Part shown: positions 8,132 to 17,207 of the stretch, piece after piece
Layout: each line of letters opens with the position of its first letter
How positions within the stretch are numbered: position 1 is the stretch's first letter
Assembly: GCF_003391395.1 (NCBI RefSeq)
Contig: NZ_CP024190.1
Location: 1,302,001-1,366,000 of the forward strand
Length of the DNA: 64,000 nt
Source: Mycobacterium marinum
Lineage (GTDB): Bacteria > Actinomycetota > Actinomycetes > Mycobacteriales > Mycobacteriaceae
Direction: 5' to 3'
Program-made: the position numbers and the translations under genes
Notes under the pieces: model-generated
Told to the model about the DNA's origin: nothing
What the model saw: the letters and a program-made list of their open reading frames with translations, nothing else
Database searches by the model: none

Positions 8132-9703
8132 GTGAATTCAGGGCGCCCTTCCCGAGTGTTGGCGATCTGGTGCATGGACTGGCCCGCCGTCGCGGCCGCG
8201 GCGGCCGCGGATCAGCCCGTGACGGCGCCGGTCGCGGTTACTTTGGCAAACCGGGTGATTGCCTGCTCGTCGACAGCACGTGCGGTCGGAGTGCGGCGCG
8301 GGCTGCGGCGCCGGGAGGCGGCGGCCCGTTGCCCGCAACTGCACATCGTGACCGCCGACGCCGACCGTGATGCTCGCTTCTTCGAAGGGGTGGTCGCGGC
8401 GGTAGACGATCTGGTGCCCCGCGCCGAGGTGCTGCGTCCCGGGCTCCTGGTGCTGCCGGTGCGAGGAGCGGCGCGATTCTTCGGTTCTGAGCAGCAGGCG
8501 GCCGAGCGGTTGATCGACGCGGTGGCCGCCGCCGGCGCCGAGTGCCAGGTCGGGATTGCCGATCGGTTGTCCACCGCGGTCTTCGCCGCGCGGGCCGGGC
8601 GTGTGGTGGAACCGGGACACGATGCACGGTTTCTGTCGGCCCTTTCGGTCCGTCAGCTCGCCGCCGAGCCGAGCCTGTCCGGACCCGGGCGTGACGAACT
8701 GACGGATTTGTTGTGGCGGATGGGGATTCGTACCGTCGGACAATTTGCCGCGCTCTCCCGCACCGACGTCGCTTCCCGGTTCGGCGCTGACGCGGTGGCC
8801 GCACACCGGTTCGCCCGCGGCGAGCCCGAACGCCTTCCCTCCGGGTGCGAACCACCGCCGGAACTCGGGGCGGTGCTGCGCTGCGATCCGCCGATCGATC
8901 GGGTCGACGCCGCGGCATTCGCCGGCCGGGCGCTGGCCAGTGAGCTGCACCAGGCGTTGCTGGCCGCCGGAGTGGGGTGCACCCGGCTGGCCATTCACGC
9001 CGTCACCGACAGCGGTGAAGAGCGCACCCGGGTGTGGCGGTGTGCCGAGCCGTTGACCGAGGAGGCCACCGCGGACCGGGTGCGCTGGCAGCTGGACGGA
9101 TGGCTGAGCAGTCGCAACGCCAGGGACCGGCCCACCGCGCCAGTGACACAGTTGCGTCTGCAGGCGCTCGAAGTGGTGTCCGCTGAAGCGCTGCAGTTGC
9201 CGTTGTGGGGTGGTTTGGGCGAAGAGGACAGGCTTCGGGCCCGTCGCGCGCTGGTACGGGTGCAAGGCCTGCTCGGTCCGGAGGCGGTTCAGGTGCCGGT
9301 GCTGTCCGGCGGTCGCGGGCCGACCGAGCGCATCACGTTGACCGCGCTGGGCGATGAGCCGGTGCCGCAGGCCGATCCGGGGCAGCCCTGGTCAGGGCAG
9401 TTACCCGCGCCCTCGCCGGCGGTATTGCTCGACGACCCGGTGGAATTGCTTGATGTCCAAGGAAATCCGGTACGGGTAACCAGCCGGGGGATGTTCTCCA
9501 CCACCCCCGCGAGACTGGTCGTCGGCGGCCGTGATGACCGGCTGCACTGGTGGGCCGGACCTTGGCCAGTCGACGAACGGTGGTGGGACCCCGATCTCGG
9601 TAAAGGCCGCACCGCCCGCGCCCAGGTGCTGCTGGGGGACGAGCGCGCGCTACTGCTGTGCTATCGGCAACGGCGGTGGTACCTAGAAGGGAGTTACGAG
9701 TGA
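8132..9703 (+). CDS. imuB: ImuB, catalytically inactive Y-family polymerase homologue
   Basis: ImuB is a 523-residue Y-family polymerase relative that acts as a hub: it binds the beta clamp, ImuA' and DnaE2 during translesion synthesis. The N-terminus (VLAIWCMDWPAVAAA) shows the loss of the acidic catalytic residues normally found in Y-family polymerases (DMDAF). The middle has helix-hairpin-helix-like ELTDLLWRMGIRTVGQFAAL, and the C-terminus is long and unstructured-looking with the segment QLPLWGG, matching the ImuB clamp-binding motif (QLPLWG). The start is the GTG at 8132. It is co-transcribed with imuA' and convergent with iunH. Confidence 0.95.
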   Translation: MNSGRPSRVLAIWCMDWPAVAAAAAADQPVTAPVAVTLANRVIACSSTARAVGVRRGLRRREAAARCPQLHIVTADADRDARFFEGVVAAVDDLVPRAEVLRPGLLVLPVRGAARFFGSEQQAAERLIDAVAAAGAECQVGIADRLSTAVFAARAGRVVEPGHDARFLSALSVRQLAAEPSLSGPGRDELTDLLWRMGIRTVGQFAALSRTDVASRFGADAVAAHRFARGEPERLPSGCEPPPELGAVLRCDPPIDRVDAAAFAGRALASELHQALLAAGVGCTRLAIHAVTDSGEERTRVWRCAEPLTEEATADRVRWQLDGWLSSRNARDRPTAPVTQLRLQALEVVSAEALQLPLWGGLGEEDRLRARRALVRVQGLLGPEAVQVPVLSGGRGPTERITLTALGDEPVPQADPGQPWSGQLPAPSPAVLLDDPVELLDVQGNPVRVTSRGMFSTTPARLVVGGRDDRLHWWAGPWPVDERWWDPDLGKGRTARAQVLLGDERALLLCYRQRRWYLEGSYE

Positions 9704-9738
9704 CACCGCAGACCACACACCGGCGTCGCGCAGTCAGT

Positions 9739-10689
9739 TCACGCTCGGCGTGCGAACGCTGCGACTCGTTGGATGAACCTCTCGAAGAACACGGCCGGGT
9801 CGACGCTGACCCCGATCCGCGCGTTGGGAGGGTGCTTCCCCGACCGGTCGGCAACCGTCATGCCGCGCGTCGGAATATCCGCCAACACCACGTCCACCGT
9901 CGCCACCTGGATCGTCACCAGCTGCGGGTCGAGTGCAATCGCGGCCGCCAGCGGATCGTGCAGATACGCCAGATACCCAAATCCGCGGTCTCGGTGGGAC
10001 TCGAAGTAGAACCGCACCGCGTCCTGGATCACCCGGGTCAACGCGGACGGGCCGGCGGCGCAGGTCAGCCTGGCGAGGATGTCCGGTGTCATCGCAACCT
10101 TGCGGGTCAGGTTCAAGCTGCACACGATTGGAAGTTGTTGTTGCCCTGTCCAGGCCGCGAACACCTCGCTGGCGGCCTCTGGGTCCACCCTGATGTTCCA
10201 GTCGGCCCCGACATCGTTGCCGTCCGCGTCGAACATCCCGCCCATGATCACCAGCCGGCTCAGCATCGCCGGCAATGCGGGTTCGGCGCGCAGCGCTCGC
10301 GCCAGGTTGGTCAGCGGTCCGGTGACCAGTCCGGTCAGTTTTCCGCGATAGGTGTGTGCCATTCGCACCCAAGCCGCCGCGGCGTCATAGTTGGCCAGCT
10401 CCCGGTTGGTCGGGGGTAGCTCGGCATACCCTAAACCTTTGGGGCCGTGCGTGTTTGCCCGATGCGGCCACTGCCCGGTTAGTGGTTGGTCGGCGCCTCT
10501 TGCCACCGGTATGTCACCGGCCCGGCACAGTTCGAGCACACCGAGGTTGTTCGTGCACACTTGATCGACCGAGGTGTTTCCGCCCGTCGATGCGATGCCC
10601 ACCAGATCGGCGTCGGTGCTGGCCAACAGATATATCAACGCCAGCGCGTCGTCGATGCCGGTGTCGGCGTCGACGAACACGGGGTTCAC
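9739..10689 (-). CDS. iunH: Inosine/uridine-preferring nucleoside hydrolase
   Basis: This 316-residue protein belongs to the nucleoside hydrolase family, which cleaves the N-glycosidic bond of ribonucleosides for purine/pyrimidine salvage. The N-terminal calcium-binding signature DADTGIDDA is at residues 7-15, and the following GNTSVDQVCTNNLGVLEL fits the family. The active-site region around HDPLAAAIALDP is also present. It lies downstream of acrA1 on the same strand (44-bp gap). In M. tuberculosis the cyclopropane synthase gene cmaA1 sits between these two; it is missing here. Cytosolic. Confidence 0.93.
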   Translation of the reverse strand: MNPVFVDADTGIDDALALIYLLASTDADLVGIASTGGNTSVDQVCTNNLGVLELCRAGDIPVARGADQPLTGQWPHRANTHGPKGLGYAELPPTNRELANYDAAAAWVRMAHTYRGKLTGLVTGPLTNLARALRAEPALPAMLSRLVIMGGMFDADGNDVGADWNIRVDPEAASEVFAAWTGQQQLPIVCSLNLTRKVAMTPDILARLTCAAGPSALTRVIQDAVRFYFESHRDRGFGYLAYLHDPLAAAIALDPQLVTIQVATVDVVLADIPTRGMTVADRSGKHPPNARIGVSVDPAVFFERFIQRVAAFARRA

Positions 10690-10733
10690 CGCGGCAACGA
10701 TACGCCGCGGCCGGGCCGGAATCGGGAGTCCGC

Positions 10734-12746
10734 TTACCAGTGCACGCCGGGTGCCAACCGAACGAGCCGTTTGACGGGTCTGGGGATCCGCATGCCCGTC
10801 ACGGCTAGGGCCGGCCGCTTGGGGCGGCGCACCGGCCGGTGCTCCTGGGCGTCATCGAGCGGCGAGAAGCCTTGTGCCGCAGCAGAATCCGGGTAACCCA
10901 GATAGAGCTGATGCAGAATCCGCCGGGACAGCTTCGGTGCGACGTAGTTGCCGACTTCGGCGAGCGTGCCCAGCGGGGTATCGATTCGCGCCGGCTTCTC
11001 GACGAGTCCGCGCACCACCATGGCGGCCGCGTGCTCGGCGCTGATCGCGGGCGTCGGGTTGAGCCGTCGCGACGGCACGATCATCGGGGTGGCTACCAGC
11101 GGCATGTGGATGTTGGTGAAGGTGACGTGGTCGGACAGCGTCTCGGAGGCGACCACGTCGGCGAACGCGTCCAGCGCCGCCTTGCTGGGCAGATACGAGC
11201 TGTACTTGGGGTTGCGAGCCTGCACCCCGGCGCTGGAAACGTTGACGACATGCCCGAAACGTCGTTCGCGCCAGTGTGGCAACAGCGCCAGCACCATCCG
11301 GACCGCGCCGAAATAGTTGACGGCCATCACCCGTTCGTAGTCGTGCAAGCGGTCGGTGGAGTTGACCACCGAGCGGCGAATCGACCGGCCGGCGTTGTTG
11401 ACCAGGTAGTCGACATGTCCGAAGCGGCCCAGGATGTCTTTGACGGTGTGTTCGACGGAGGTGGAGTCGGTGATGTCGCAGGTGAAAGCGTAGGCCTGGC
11501 CGCCGCCCGCGCGGATCTCGGCGACCAGTTGGTCGAGCGCGTCGGCGTTGCGGGCCAACGCGAATACGCATCCGCCCCGTTGCGCGACCGCGAGCGCCGA
11601 AGCTCGCCCGATGCCGCTGGATGCCCCGGTGATGATGACGTGCCGGCCCACCAGCGGGCCCCTCGGATCGTCGCGGAGGGCACGGTCGGGGTCAAGGTGT
11701 TGGGCCCAATAGCGCCACAACTTGGGGGCGTAGCCGGCGAAGTCGGGCAGTCGCACACCGCTGCCGCGCAACGCTTTCTGCGTTTCGTCGCTGATGAAGG
11801 TGGGCTTGAGGTCCAAGACGTCGAAGATTTCGGAGGGAATCCCCAGCTGGGTGGCCGCCATGTTGCGCAGCACCTTCGCGCGGCCCCGTGCCTTGAGCAC
11901 CGGGGTGACCACCGAGCCGGGGAGTGCCCCCCGCGCCGGGGGCAGTCCGGCCTCCTTGGCCACGGCTTGGTAGATGCCGCGCAATCCCACCGATTGTGGT
12001 GCGGTCAGATGGAAGGTCCGCCCGTTCGGGAATGCCATGTTGTCCTCGCGGATCAGGGCGACGAGCGCATCCACCACGTAGTCGACCGGGACGATGTTGG
12101 TGCGTCCGGTGTCGGGCAACAGGATCGGGGTCAGTGACGGCAGCGCGGCCAGCCGGGCCAGTACGCCGAAGAAGTAGTACGGGCCGTCGATCTTGTCCAT
12201 CTCGCCGGTGCGTGAGTCGCCGACCACGACCGCCGGGCGGTAGATGCGGTACCGCAGCCCGGTGCTGGAGCGCACCAGCAATTCGGCCTCGAACTTGGTC
12301 CGGTGGTACGGACTGGGCAGCTGCTGGCCGACGTCGAAGTCGGCCTCGGTGTACTCGCCGGCGAAGTCGCCGGCCACGGCGATCGACGACACGTGGTGCA
12401 ATGTCGCGTCCAGTCGCCGGGTCAGCTCGATCACGGCGCGGGTTCCATCGACGTTGGCGGCCCGCTGTTGATTCTCCCCGGCGGTGATGTCATAGACCGC
12501 CGCGCAGTGCACGACATGGTCGATCTGCCCCAGTTCGGCGCTGATCTGCTCGGTCACCGGCAGCTCAGGTAACTCGCCGACCAAGGGTTTGACCCGATCG
12601 CCCCAGTCAGTGGCGAGGCGTTCGAAACGACTCAGCGATTGGCGCCGTACCAGGACCCACACCCGTGCATCGGCGTCGCTCTGTAGCAGACGGGACACGA
12701 CGCGGCGCCCAATAAACCCGGTACCGCCGGTAACGACATACCGCAT
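10734..12746 (-). CDS. acrA1: Fused two-domain SDR, fatty acyl-CoA reductase AcrA1-like
   Basis: This 670-residue protein consists of two short-chain dehydrogenase units. The N-terminal one is an extended SDR of the male-sterility/acyl reductase type with GGTGFIG at residues 7-13 and YHRTKFEAE (YxxxK). The C-terminal one is a classical SDR with GASSGIG near residue 374, NNAG, and the catalytic YLPSK. The arrangement equals Rv3391, thought to reduce fatty acyl-CoA to aldehyde or alcohol for wax or other lipid formation; the exact substrate is not known. It lies downstream of lpqD (39-bp gap) and upstream of iunH. Confidence 0.9.
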   Translation of the reverse strand: MRYVVTGGTGFIGRRVVSRLLQSDADARVWVLVRRQSLSRFERLATDWGDRVKPLVGELPELPVTEQISAELGQIDHVVHCAAVYDITAGENQQRAANVDGTRAVIELTRRLDATLHHVSSIAVAGDFAGEYTEADFDVGQQLPSPYHRTKFEAELLVRSSTGLRYRIYRPAVVVGDSRTGEMDKIDGPYYFFGVLARLAALPSLTPILLPDTGRTNIVPVDYVVDALVALIREDNMAFPNGRTFHLTAPQSVGLRGIYQAVAKEAGLPPARGALPGSVVTPVLKARGRAKVLRNMAATQLGIPSEIFDVLDLKPTFISDETQKALRGSGVRLPDFAGYAPKLWRYWAQHLDPDRALRDDPRGPLVGRHVIITGASSGIGRASALAVAQRGGCVFALARNADALDQLVAEIRAGGGQAYAFTCDITDSTSVEHTVKDILGRFGHVDYLVNNAGRSIRRSVVNSTDRLHDYERVMAVNYFGAVRMVLALLPHWRERRFGHVVNVSSAGVQARNPKYSSYLPSKAALDAFADVVASETLSDHVTFTNIHMPLVATPMIVPSRRLNPTPAISAEHAAAMVVRGLVEKPARIDTPLGTLAEVGNYVAPKLSRRILHQLYLGYPDSAAAQGFSPLDDAQEHRPVRRPKRPALAVTGMRIPRPVKRLVRLAPGVHW

Positions 12747-12785
12747 GCAGTCATGGTGGCGGCCGCGGCCGCACCCGTCAACCGG

Positions 12786-13499
12786 TCAGCCGAAGTTACG
12801 GATGCCGTCCCAGTCCACCAGCTTCCAGCCGGTCGCCGGATTGCCGCTGATCACCACGCGGCCGATGTTCGGTAGGGGATGGGTGTTGAGCAGGTTGGTC
12901 TTGGGGTTTTTCACGTTCATCAGCGTCCACACCATGATCGCCGTGCCTTGGGAGAACACGACCGGCTTGTTGTGGCCGCCGTCGTAGATCTTGCGGATGG
13001 CGCCGGTGAATCGGCTGTTGAAATCGCTGCCCGAGGTTGACCCGGGGATGCTGGCTTCGACGTTGCCGTCGATCCAGCTGACCGGCGCCACCATGTAGGT
13101 GCGGTCGGCCATCGAATCGGGTTTGCCGTTGTACCAGCCGGCATCGATGGACTGCAGGCCCGGAACGATCTCGGCTTGCTTGCTCAACTCCCTGGCCAGA
13201 GGAGCGGCGGTCTGCTGGGCGGCTTCCATCGGCGATGTGTAGATGCTGTCGAATTCGCTGCGCCCAAACTGATGGGTCAGCTGCTGCGCTTGATCTTTAC
13301 CGTCGGAGCTCAGTCCGGTTCCAGGCAACTCGGTAGCGATGATCCCCTCGGCGTCGGCCTGCGATTGTGCATTGCGAATGAAGGTCAGCGTGATGCTGCG
13401 GGCCTGGGGGCTTCCGCCGCCGCAGGCGCCGAGCAGCATTGCCGTGGCGAGTAGAGCTAGGACTTTGGAGGTATTCCAGATCATGCTGCGCTTGGCCAT
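12786..13499 (-). CDS. lpqD: LpqD-like lipoprotein, histidine-phosphatase fold with altered active site
   Basis: From the ATG at 13499 the product is 237 residues with a signal peptide and lipobox LLGAC (lipidated Cys26). The mature protein is a histidine-phosphatase (phosphoglycerate-mutase-like) domain. The catalytic RHG signature is replaced by RNA in TFIRNAQS, so the phosphoryl-accepting histidine is an asparagine. To my recollection the M. tuberculosis homologue Rv3390 has the same change, so this is a lineage trait, not a sequencing error. It is probably a surface pseudoenzyme or ligand-binding protein. It is divergent from htdY, with a 94-bp intergenic region. Confidence 0.9.
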   Translation of the reverse strand: MAKRSMIWNTSKVLALLATAMLLGACGGGSPQARSITLTFIRNAQSQADAEGIIATELPGTGLSSDGKDQAQQLTHQFGRSEFDSIYTSPMEAAQQTAAPLARELSKQAEIVPGLQSIDAGWYNGKPDSMADRTYMVAPVSWIDGNVEASIPGSTSGSDFNSRFTGAIRKIYDGGHNKPVVFSQGTAIMVWTLMNVKNPKTNLLNTHPLPNIGRVVISGNPATGWKLVDWDGIRNFG

Positions 13500-13593
13500 G
13501 GCGATAGCCTGCCCTGCCGACCGCACCGGTGGGAAGGGTTTGCGATGGTTGACTGCAGAAAGGCTCGAATTTCCCAATCGAGAGGAGACCCGC

Positions 13594-14466
13594 ATGGCGA
13601 TCGATCCGGGTGCCGTTGGCGCAACGACCGAGCCGATGTCGTTCGAGTGGAAAGACCGGGAGACGCTGCTCTACGCACTGGGCGTCGGCGCGGGTATCGA
13701 CGACTTGTCGTTCACCACTGAGAACAGCCACGACATCGCGCAGCAGGTGCTGCCAACCTACGCGGTGATCTGTTGCCCGGCATTCGGGGCGGCGGGCAAG
13801 ATCGGCACGTTCAACCACGCCATGCTCTTGCACGGCTCCCAGGGCATCCGCCTACATGCGCCCCTGCCCACCGCGGGAAAGCTGTCGGTGGTCTCCGAGG
13901 TTGCCGACGTCCAGGACAAGGGCGAGGGCAAGAACGCGGTCATCATGCTGCGCGGCCGTGGCACCGATCCAGAAACCGGAACCCTGATCGCCGAGACGTT
14001 CACCACGCTGGTCATTCGCCAGGCGGGCGGGTTCGGGGGAGTGCCGGGTGAGCGTCCGGCCGCACCGGAAATTCCCGATCGCGAGCCTGATGCCCGGGTT
14101 GTCCTGCCGACCCGGGAGGACCAGGCACTGATCTACCGGCTCTCCGGCGATCGCAATCCGCTGCACAGTGACCCCTGGTTCGCCAAGGAATTGGCTGGGT
14201 TCCCCAAGCCGATTCTGCACGGGCTGTGCACCTACGGCGTGGCGGGGCGGGCGCTGGTGGCCGAGCTGGGCGGCGGGGTGGCCGCCAACATCACCTCGAT
14301 CGACGCGCGGTTCACCAAGCCGGTGTTTCCCGGCGAGACGCTGACCACGCTGATCTGGCGCACCGAGCCGGGCAAGGCGGTGTATCGCACCGTGGTGGCC
14401 GGCACCGATGGGTCCGACGCCCGGGTGGTGCTCGATGACGGTGCGGTGGAATACGTGCAGGGCTGA
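13594..14466 (+). CDS. htdY: (R)-specific enoyl/3-hydroxyacyl-thioester dehydratase, double hot-dog
   Basis: This 290-residue protein has two hot-dog folds. The C-terminal half carries the hydratase-2 motif YRLSGDRNPLHSDPWFA with the catalytic Asp and His, and the N-terminal half is the degenerate partner fold. It hydrates or dehydrates (R)-3-hydroxyacyl thioesters in fatty acid or sterol side-chain metabolism. The start at 13594 follows GAGAGGAG; upstream in-frame codons run into the lpqD promoter. Length equals HtdY (Rv3389c). In M. tuberculosis the next genes are PE_PGRS52, IS elements and the tuberculosinol cluster; here otsB2 follows after 13 bases, convergent. Confidence 0.93.
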   Translation: MAIDPGAVGATTEPMSFEWKDRETLLYALGVGAGIDDLSFTTENSHDIAQQVLPTYAVICCPAFGAAGKIGTFNHAMLLHGSQGIRLHAPLPTAGKLSVVSEVADVQDKGEGKNAVIMLRGRGTDPETGTLIAETFTTLVIRQAGGFGGVPGERPAAPEIPDREPDARVVLPTREDQALIYRLSGDRNPLHSDPWFAKELAGFPKPILHGLCTYGVAGRALVAELGGGVAANITSIDARFTKPVFPGETLTTLIWRTEPGKAVYRTVVAGTDGSDARVVLDDGAVEYVQG

Positions 14467-14479
14467 GTCGTCAGCCGTT

Positions 14480-15652
14480 TCACCCAAGCGTCGACAGCTG
14501 GCTCGCCAGCCGTCCGGTGAATTCGGCAACCCGAGCCGGACTCTCGAGCGCGAACAGTGCGGCGGTGGCGCGATCGCCATCTTCGTTGTGCCGCACCATG
14601 ATCGCAACACCGTTGGGGCCTACCGCGTCGAACGCGTCCTCGTCGGTGATGTCGTCACCGAGATAGATCGGCACCAGGGGAGCGGCCCGCTGATCAGGCA
14701 GGTGATCGATTACCCAGCGCAGCGTCTTGCCCTTGTCCCAGTCGATGTCCGGGCGCAGTTCGATCACCTCGCGGCCGGTCGTCACCCGCAGCCCGTCGCG
14801 CTGGCCCGCGGCACGCACCACCGCGGCGATCTCGCCCACCCGGTCGCGGGCGGCATTGCGGTAGTGGGTGGCCACGCCGAACCGCTTGTGCTCCACCATC
14901 ACCCCGGGGATGGAACCGAGCCGGTCGCGAAGCTGGGCGGCCGCCTGTTCGAGCACCGGTATCGCCGCCGCGGCGGCCTCGTTCTGGTGATGCGTTCCGT
15001 CCGGCGCGGTCAGCTCGAACCCATGACTGCCCGCATACCAGATTCCGGGCAGTCCCACGCGTTGGGATACGTCGGCGAGGTCGCGGCCACTGAGTATCGC
15101 TACCGGACACTGCGCGGCCAACTGTTGCAGTGCCGCCACGGCGCCGGCCGTCGGCGTGGCCGCATCCGGATCGTCGACGATCTCGGACAACGTGCCATCG
15201 AAATCGAAGAAGACCGCGGGCCGCGGCACGGTCAGGCCGTCGGGTCGTCCGAGTGCCTGCAATGCGTCGGGAAGCTCGGACATGTGCCGGTCGCCGGCGC
15301 GCACCCGCACCTCGTCCAGATCGGCGAGGACGGTGTCGGCGCCGTGGTCAGGTAGCGCGTCGCGGTGCCCGGCCTGGTCCACCCCGATCACCAGCGCGAA
15401 TCCGCTGTCGCGGGCGGCGGCTACGTTCGCCGCGTCTGTGGTGATGACCACGCAGCGGCCGGGCCGCGCGCCGACGCGGTCGGCCGATTCGGTCAGGGCC
15501 TGGATCGCGGCGTCGTGCCCGCCACCGCCGGAGGCAAAGGTGGCGGTGCCGACGCGGGCTTGCTGAAGTTGCCGGACCAGTGCTTGTGTTGAGTCCAATG
15601 CGGTGTCGAACAGGACGGCATCATGGCGGCGCGGGTCGATGGTGACCGACAT
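14480..15652 (-). CDS. otsB2: Trehalose-6-phosphate phosphatase
   Basis: OtsB2 removes the phosphate from trehalose-6-phosphate, the last step of the OtsA-OtsB route. The 390-residue protein has the expected three parts: an N-terminal degenerate HAD-like domain (about 10-115), then the catalytic HAD domain with DFDGTLS (Asp150 and Asp152), SGRDL (motif II), a cap, a lysine-containing motif III (DWDKGK), and GDDITDEDAF (motif IV). Length matches the M. tuberculosis enzyme (Rv3372), which is essential there. It lies downstream of the WS/DGAT gene on the same strand (51-bp gap). Confidence 0.97.
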   Translation of the reverse strand: MSVTIDPRRHDAVLFDTALDSTQALVRQLQQARVGTATFASGGGGHDAAIQALTESADRVGARPGRCVVITTDAANVAAARDSGFALVIGVDQAGHRDALPDHGADTVLADLDEVRVRAGDRHMSELPDALQALGRPDGLTVPRPAVFFDFDGTLSEIVDDPDAATPTAGAVAALQQLAAQCPVAILSGRDLADVSQRVGLPGIWYAGSHGFELTAPDGTHHQNEAAAAAIPVLEQAAAQLRDRLGSIPGVMVEHKRFGVATHYRNAARDRVGEIAAVVRAAGQRDGLRVTTGREVIELRPDIDWDKGKTLRWVIDHLPDQRAAPLVPIYLGDDITDEDAFDAVGPNGVAIMVRHNEDGDRATAALFALESPARVAEFTGRLASQLSTLG

Positions 15653-15703
15653 GATCCCACCTTCTCATGGTGGGCAATGCCGTCTCTTACGGGTCGCTTC
15701 GGG

Positions 15704-17038
15704 TCAGCGTCGCACCCGGGCCGGCGACACCAACGTCCGCCTCGCCACCCCGCCGGGCCGGCTGCGGTGCCTGCGCTTGCGGCGGTCTTTGCCGAACAGC
15801 AGAACGGAGTCCTGGCTGAGCGCCACCAGCTGCGCCATCCCTCGTTCGATACCGGCGGCAAGCTGTCGCAGGTCGGTCGCGGCCTGGTAGTCGGCGGTGA
15901 TGCCGAATACCAGCTCGTCGTCGTAGCAGAGCACGGCAACTCCGGTGCTCAGCTGCGGAGCAGTCGGCGGGATCGGCAGCACCTGCTCCATCGGTTGTCC
16001 CATCAGCTGGAGCCGGTGGCGCGGCGCTGGCGCATCGGTTGCCAGCGTCACGACACTTCGCTGGGGGAGACGTACCAAGGTCTGAATAGCTTTGGTGCAC
16101 AATGCAAGAGGCGTGTAATCGGCAAGACTGGCGGATTTCGTGCGGACCGCGGCCGGGGCCGGGTTCAGCTGGCTGTGCACGGTGCGCAGTCGGGTGATCG
16201 GGTCATTCTGGTCGACCGGCAGGTAAGGCAGCAGGGCCGAGATCTGGTTGGCGGGTTTCTCCAGCGTGCGCAGTGAGTCGGCGCGGGGCTGTTCACCGCG
16301 GTGCAGCAGCATCGTCCGAAAGCCCTCGCTGATGGCTGCCAGCGCAACATCGTTGGCGGTTACCCCGAACTTGCGGCACACCCGGTCCACGTCGGCGAGC
16401 GGAAAGCGAACCGCGGTGTAGTGGCGCATGGTGATCGGCGAATCGGCCGACGACAACCACATCGTGGGCCAGCTGACGGCACGCGCGGCCGCCTTGACGA
16501 TGTTTGTGGCAAGGGAGTCCGGCCAGCTGCGCGCGCCCGCATCTGAATCCGGAACCGGTTTAACGGCAACATGATTTGCGCCGGTGTGGTCGGCGTCGTC
16601 GCAGAGTCTGGTCAGGATCTGGACCGCCGAAATACCGTCGGCCATGCTGTGGTGGAGCTTGAGCAGGATCGCCCACCGATTGTGCTCGATGCCCTCGATT
16701 ACCCAGCATTCCCAGAGCGGACGGTCCAAGTCGAGGGGGCGTTCCAGGGCGTGTGCGATGGCCCGAAACAGTTCCGCTTCGTCGCCCGGCCCGGGCAGCG
16801 CCGCCCGTTGGATGTGCGCGTCAAAATCGAATTCGGGTTGGTCGATCCACTGCGTCCGCAGCACCTGCGCGTGCCGGGGGATTGACCTAAGCCGCTGTGC
16901 CAGAGTCGTTTTGAGAAGTTCGAAGTCGGGAACGGCGCCGTTGATCACGGCGACTGCGCCGATTGCCAGGCTTGCGTCCCAGTCCGGTTCTTGGGCCCTG
17001 CGCAGGCCAGCGTCCAGTGTCGTCAATTGTGCTATCAC
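15704..17038 (-). CDS. Wax ester synthase/diacylglycerol acyltransferase (WS/DGAT), tgs-like
   Basis: The 444-residue protein has the WS/DGAT active-site motif HHSMADG (His129, His130, Asp134) and the second family region around PLSRCDVEL-like positions is replaced by VTANDVALAAISEGFR. It transfers acyl groups from acyl-CoA to diacylglycerol or fatty alcohols, making triacylglycerol or wax esters. It is the counterpart of Rv3371, one of the many M. tuberculosis Tgs paralogues; substrate preference is not readable. Its 191-bp upstream region holds tandem dyads (17112-17148) that could regulate it. Next to it is divergent dnaE2. Confidence 0.9.
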   Translation of the reverse strand: MIAQLTTLDAGLRRAQEPDWDASLAIGAVAVINGAVPDFELLKTTLAQRLRSIPRHAQVLRTQWIDQPEFDFDAHIQRAALPGPGDEAELFRAIAHALERPLDLDRPLWECWVIEGIEHNRWAILLKLHHSMADGISAVQILTRLCDDADHTGANHVAVKPVPDSDAGARSWPDSLATNIVKAAARAVSWPTMWLSSADSPITMRHYTAVRFPLADVDRVCRKFGVTANDVALAAISEGFRTMLLHRGEQPRADSLRTLEKPANQISALLPYLPVDQNDPITRLRTVHSQLNPAPAAVRTKSASLADYTPLALCTKAIQTLVRLPQRSVVTLATDAPAPRHRLQLMGQPMEQVLPIPPTAPQLSTGVAVLCYDDELVFGITADYQAATDLRQLAAGIERGMAQLVALSQDSVLLFGKDRRKRRHRSRPGGVARRTLVSPARVRR

Positions 17039-17111
17039 AAGTCCCCACCCGTCAGTTTGTGAATCAGTACCAGTATTTGTCCCGATGCGTTGGGCGCGAT
17101 AGGCCTGCCAG

Positions 17112-17148
17112 GTTAAGAACGTGTTTTTCAGTTAAAGATGTGTTTAAC
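17112..17148. promoter_or_regulatory. Tandem 18-bp dyad elements upstream of the WS/DGAT gene
   Basis: Two related elements lie head to tail, 19 bp apart: GTTAAGAACGTGTTTTTC (17112-17129) and GTTAAAGATGTGTTTAAC (17131-17148). The second is a perfect 6-bp-arm palindrome around a 6-bp spacer; the first is a degraded copy. The spacing and AT-rich arms suggest a repressor operator, most likely for the WS/DGAT gene starting at 17038. The regulator is unknown. Confidence 0.55.
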
Positions 17149-17207
17149 AGCGGTGATATGCCTCACTTTTGTGCTGAGCGATCGCTCGCTCCGACCCCCC
17201 TCGGTAT

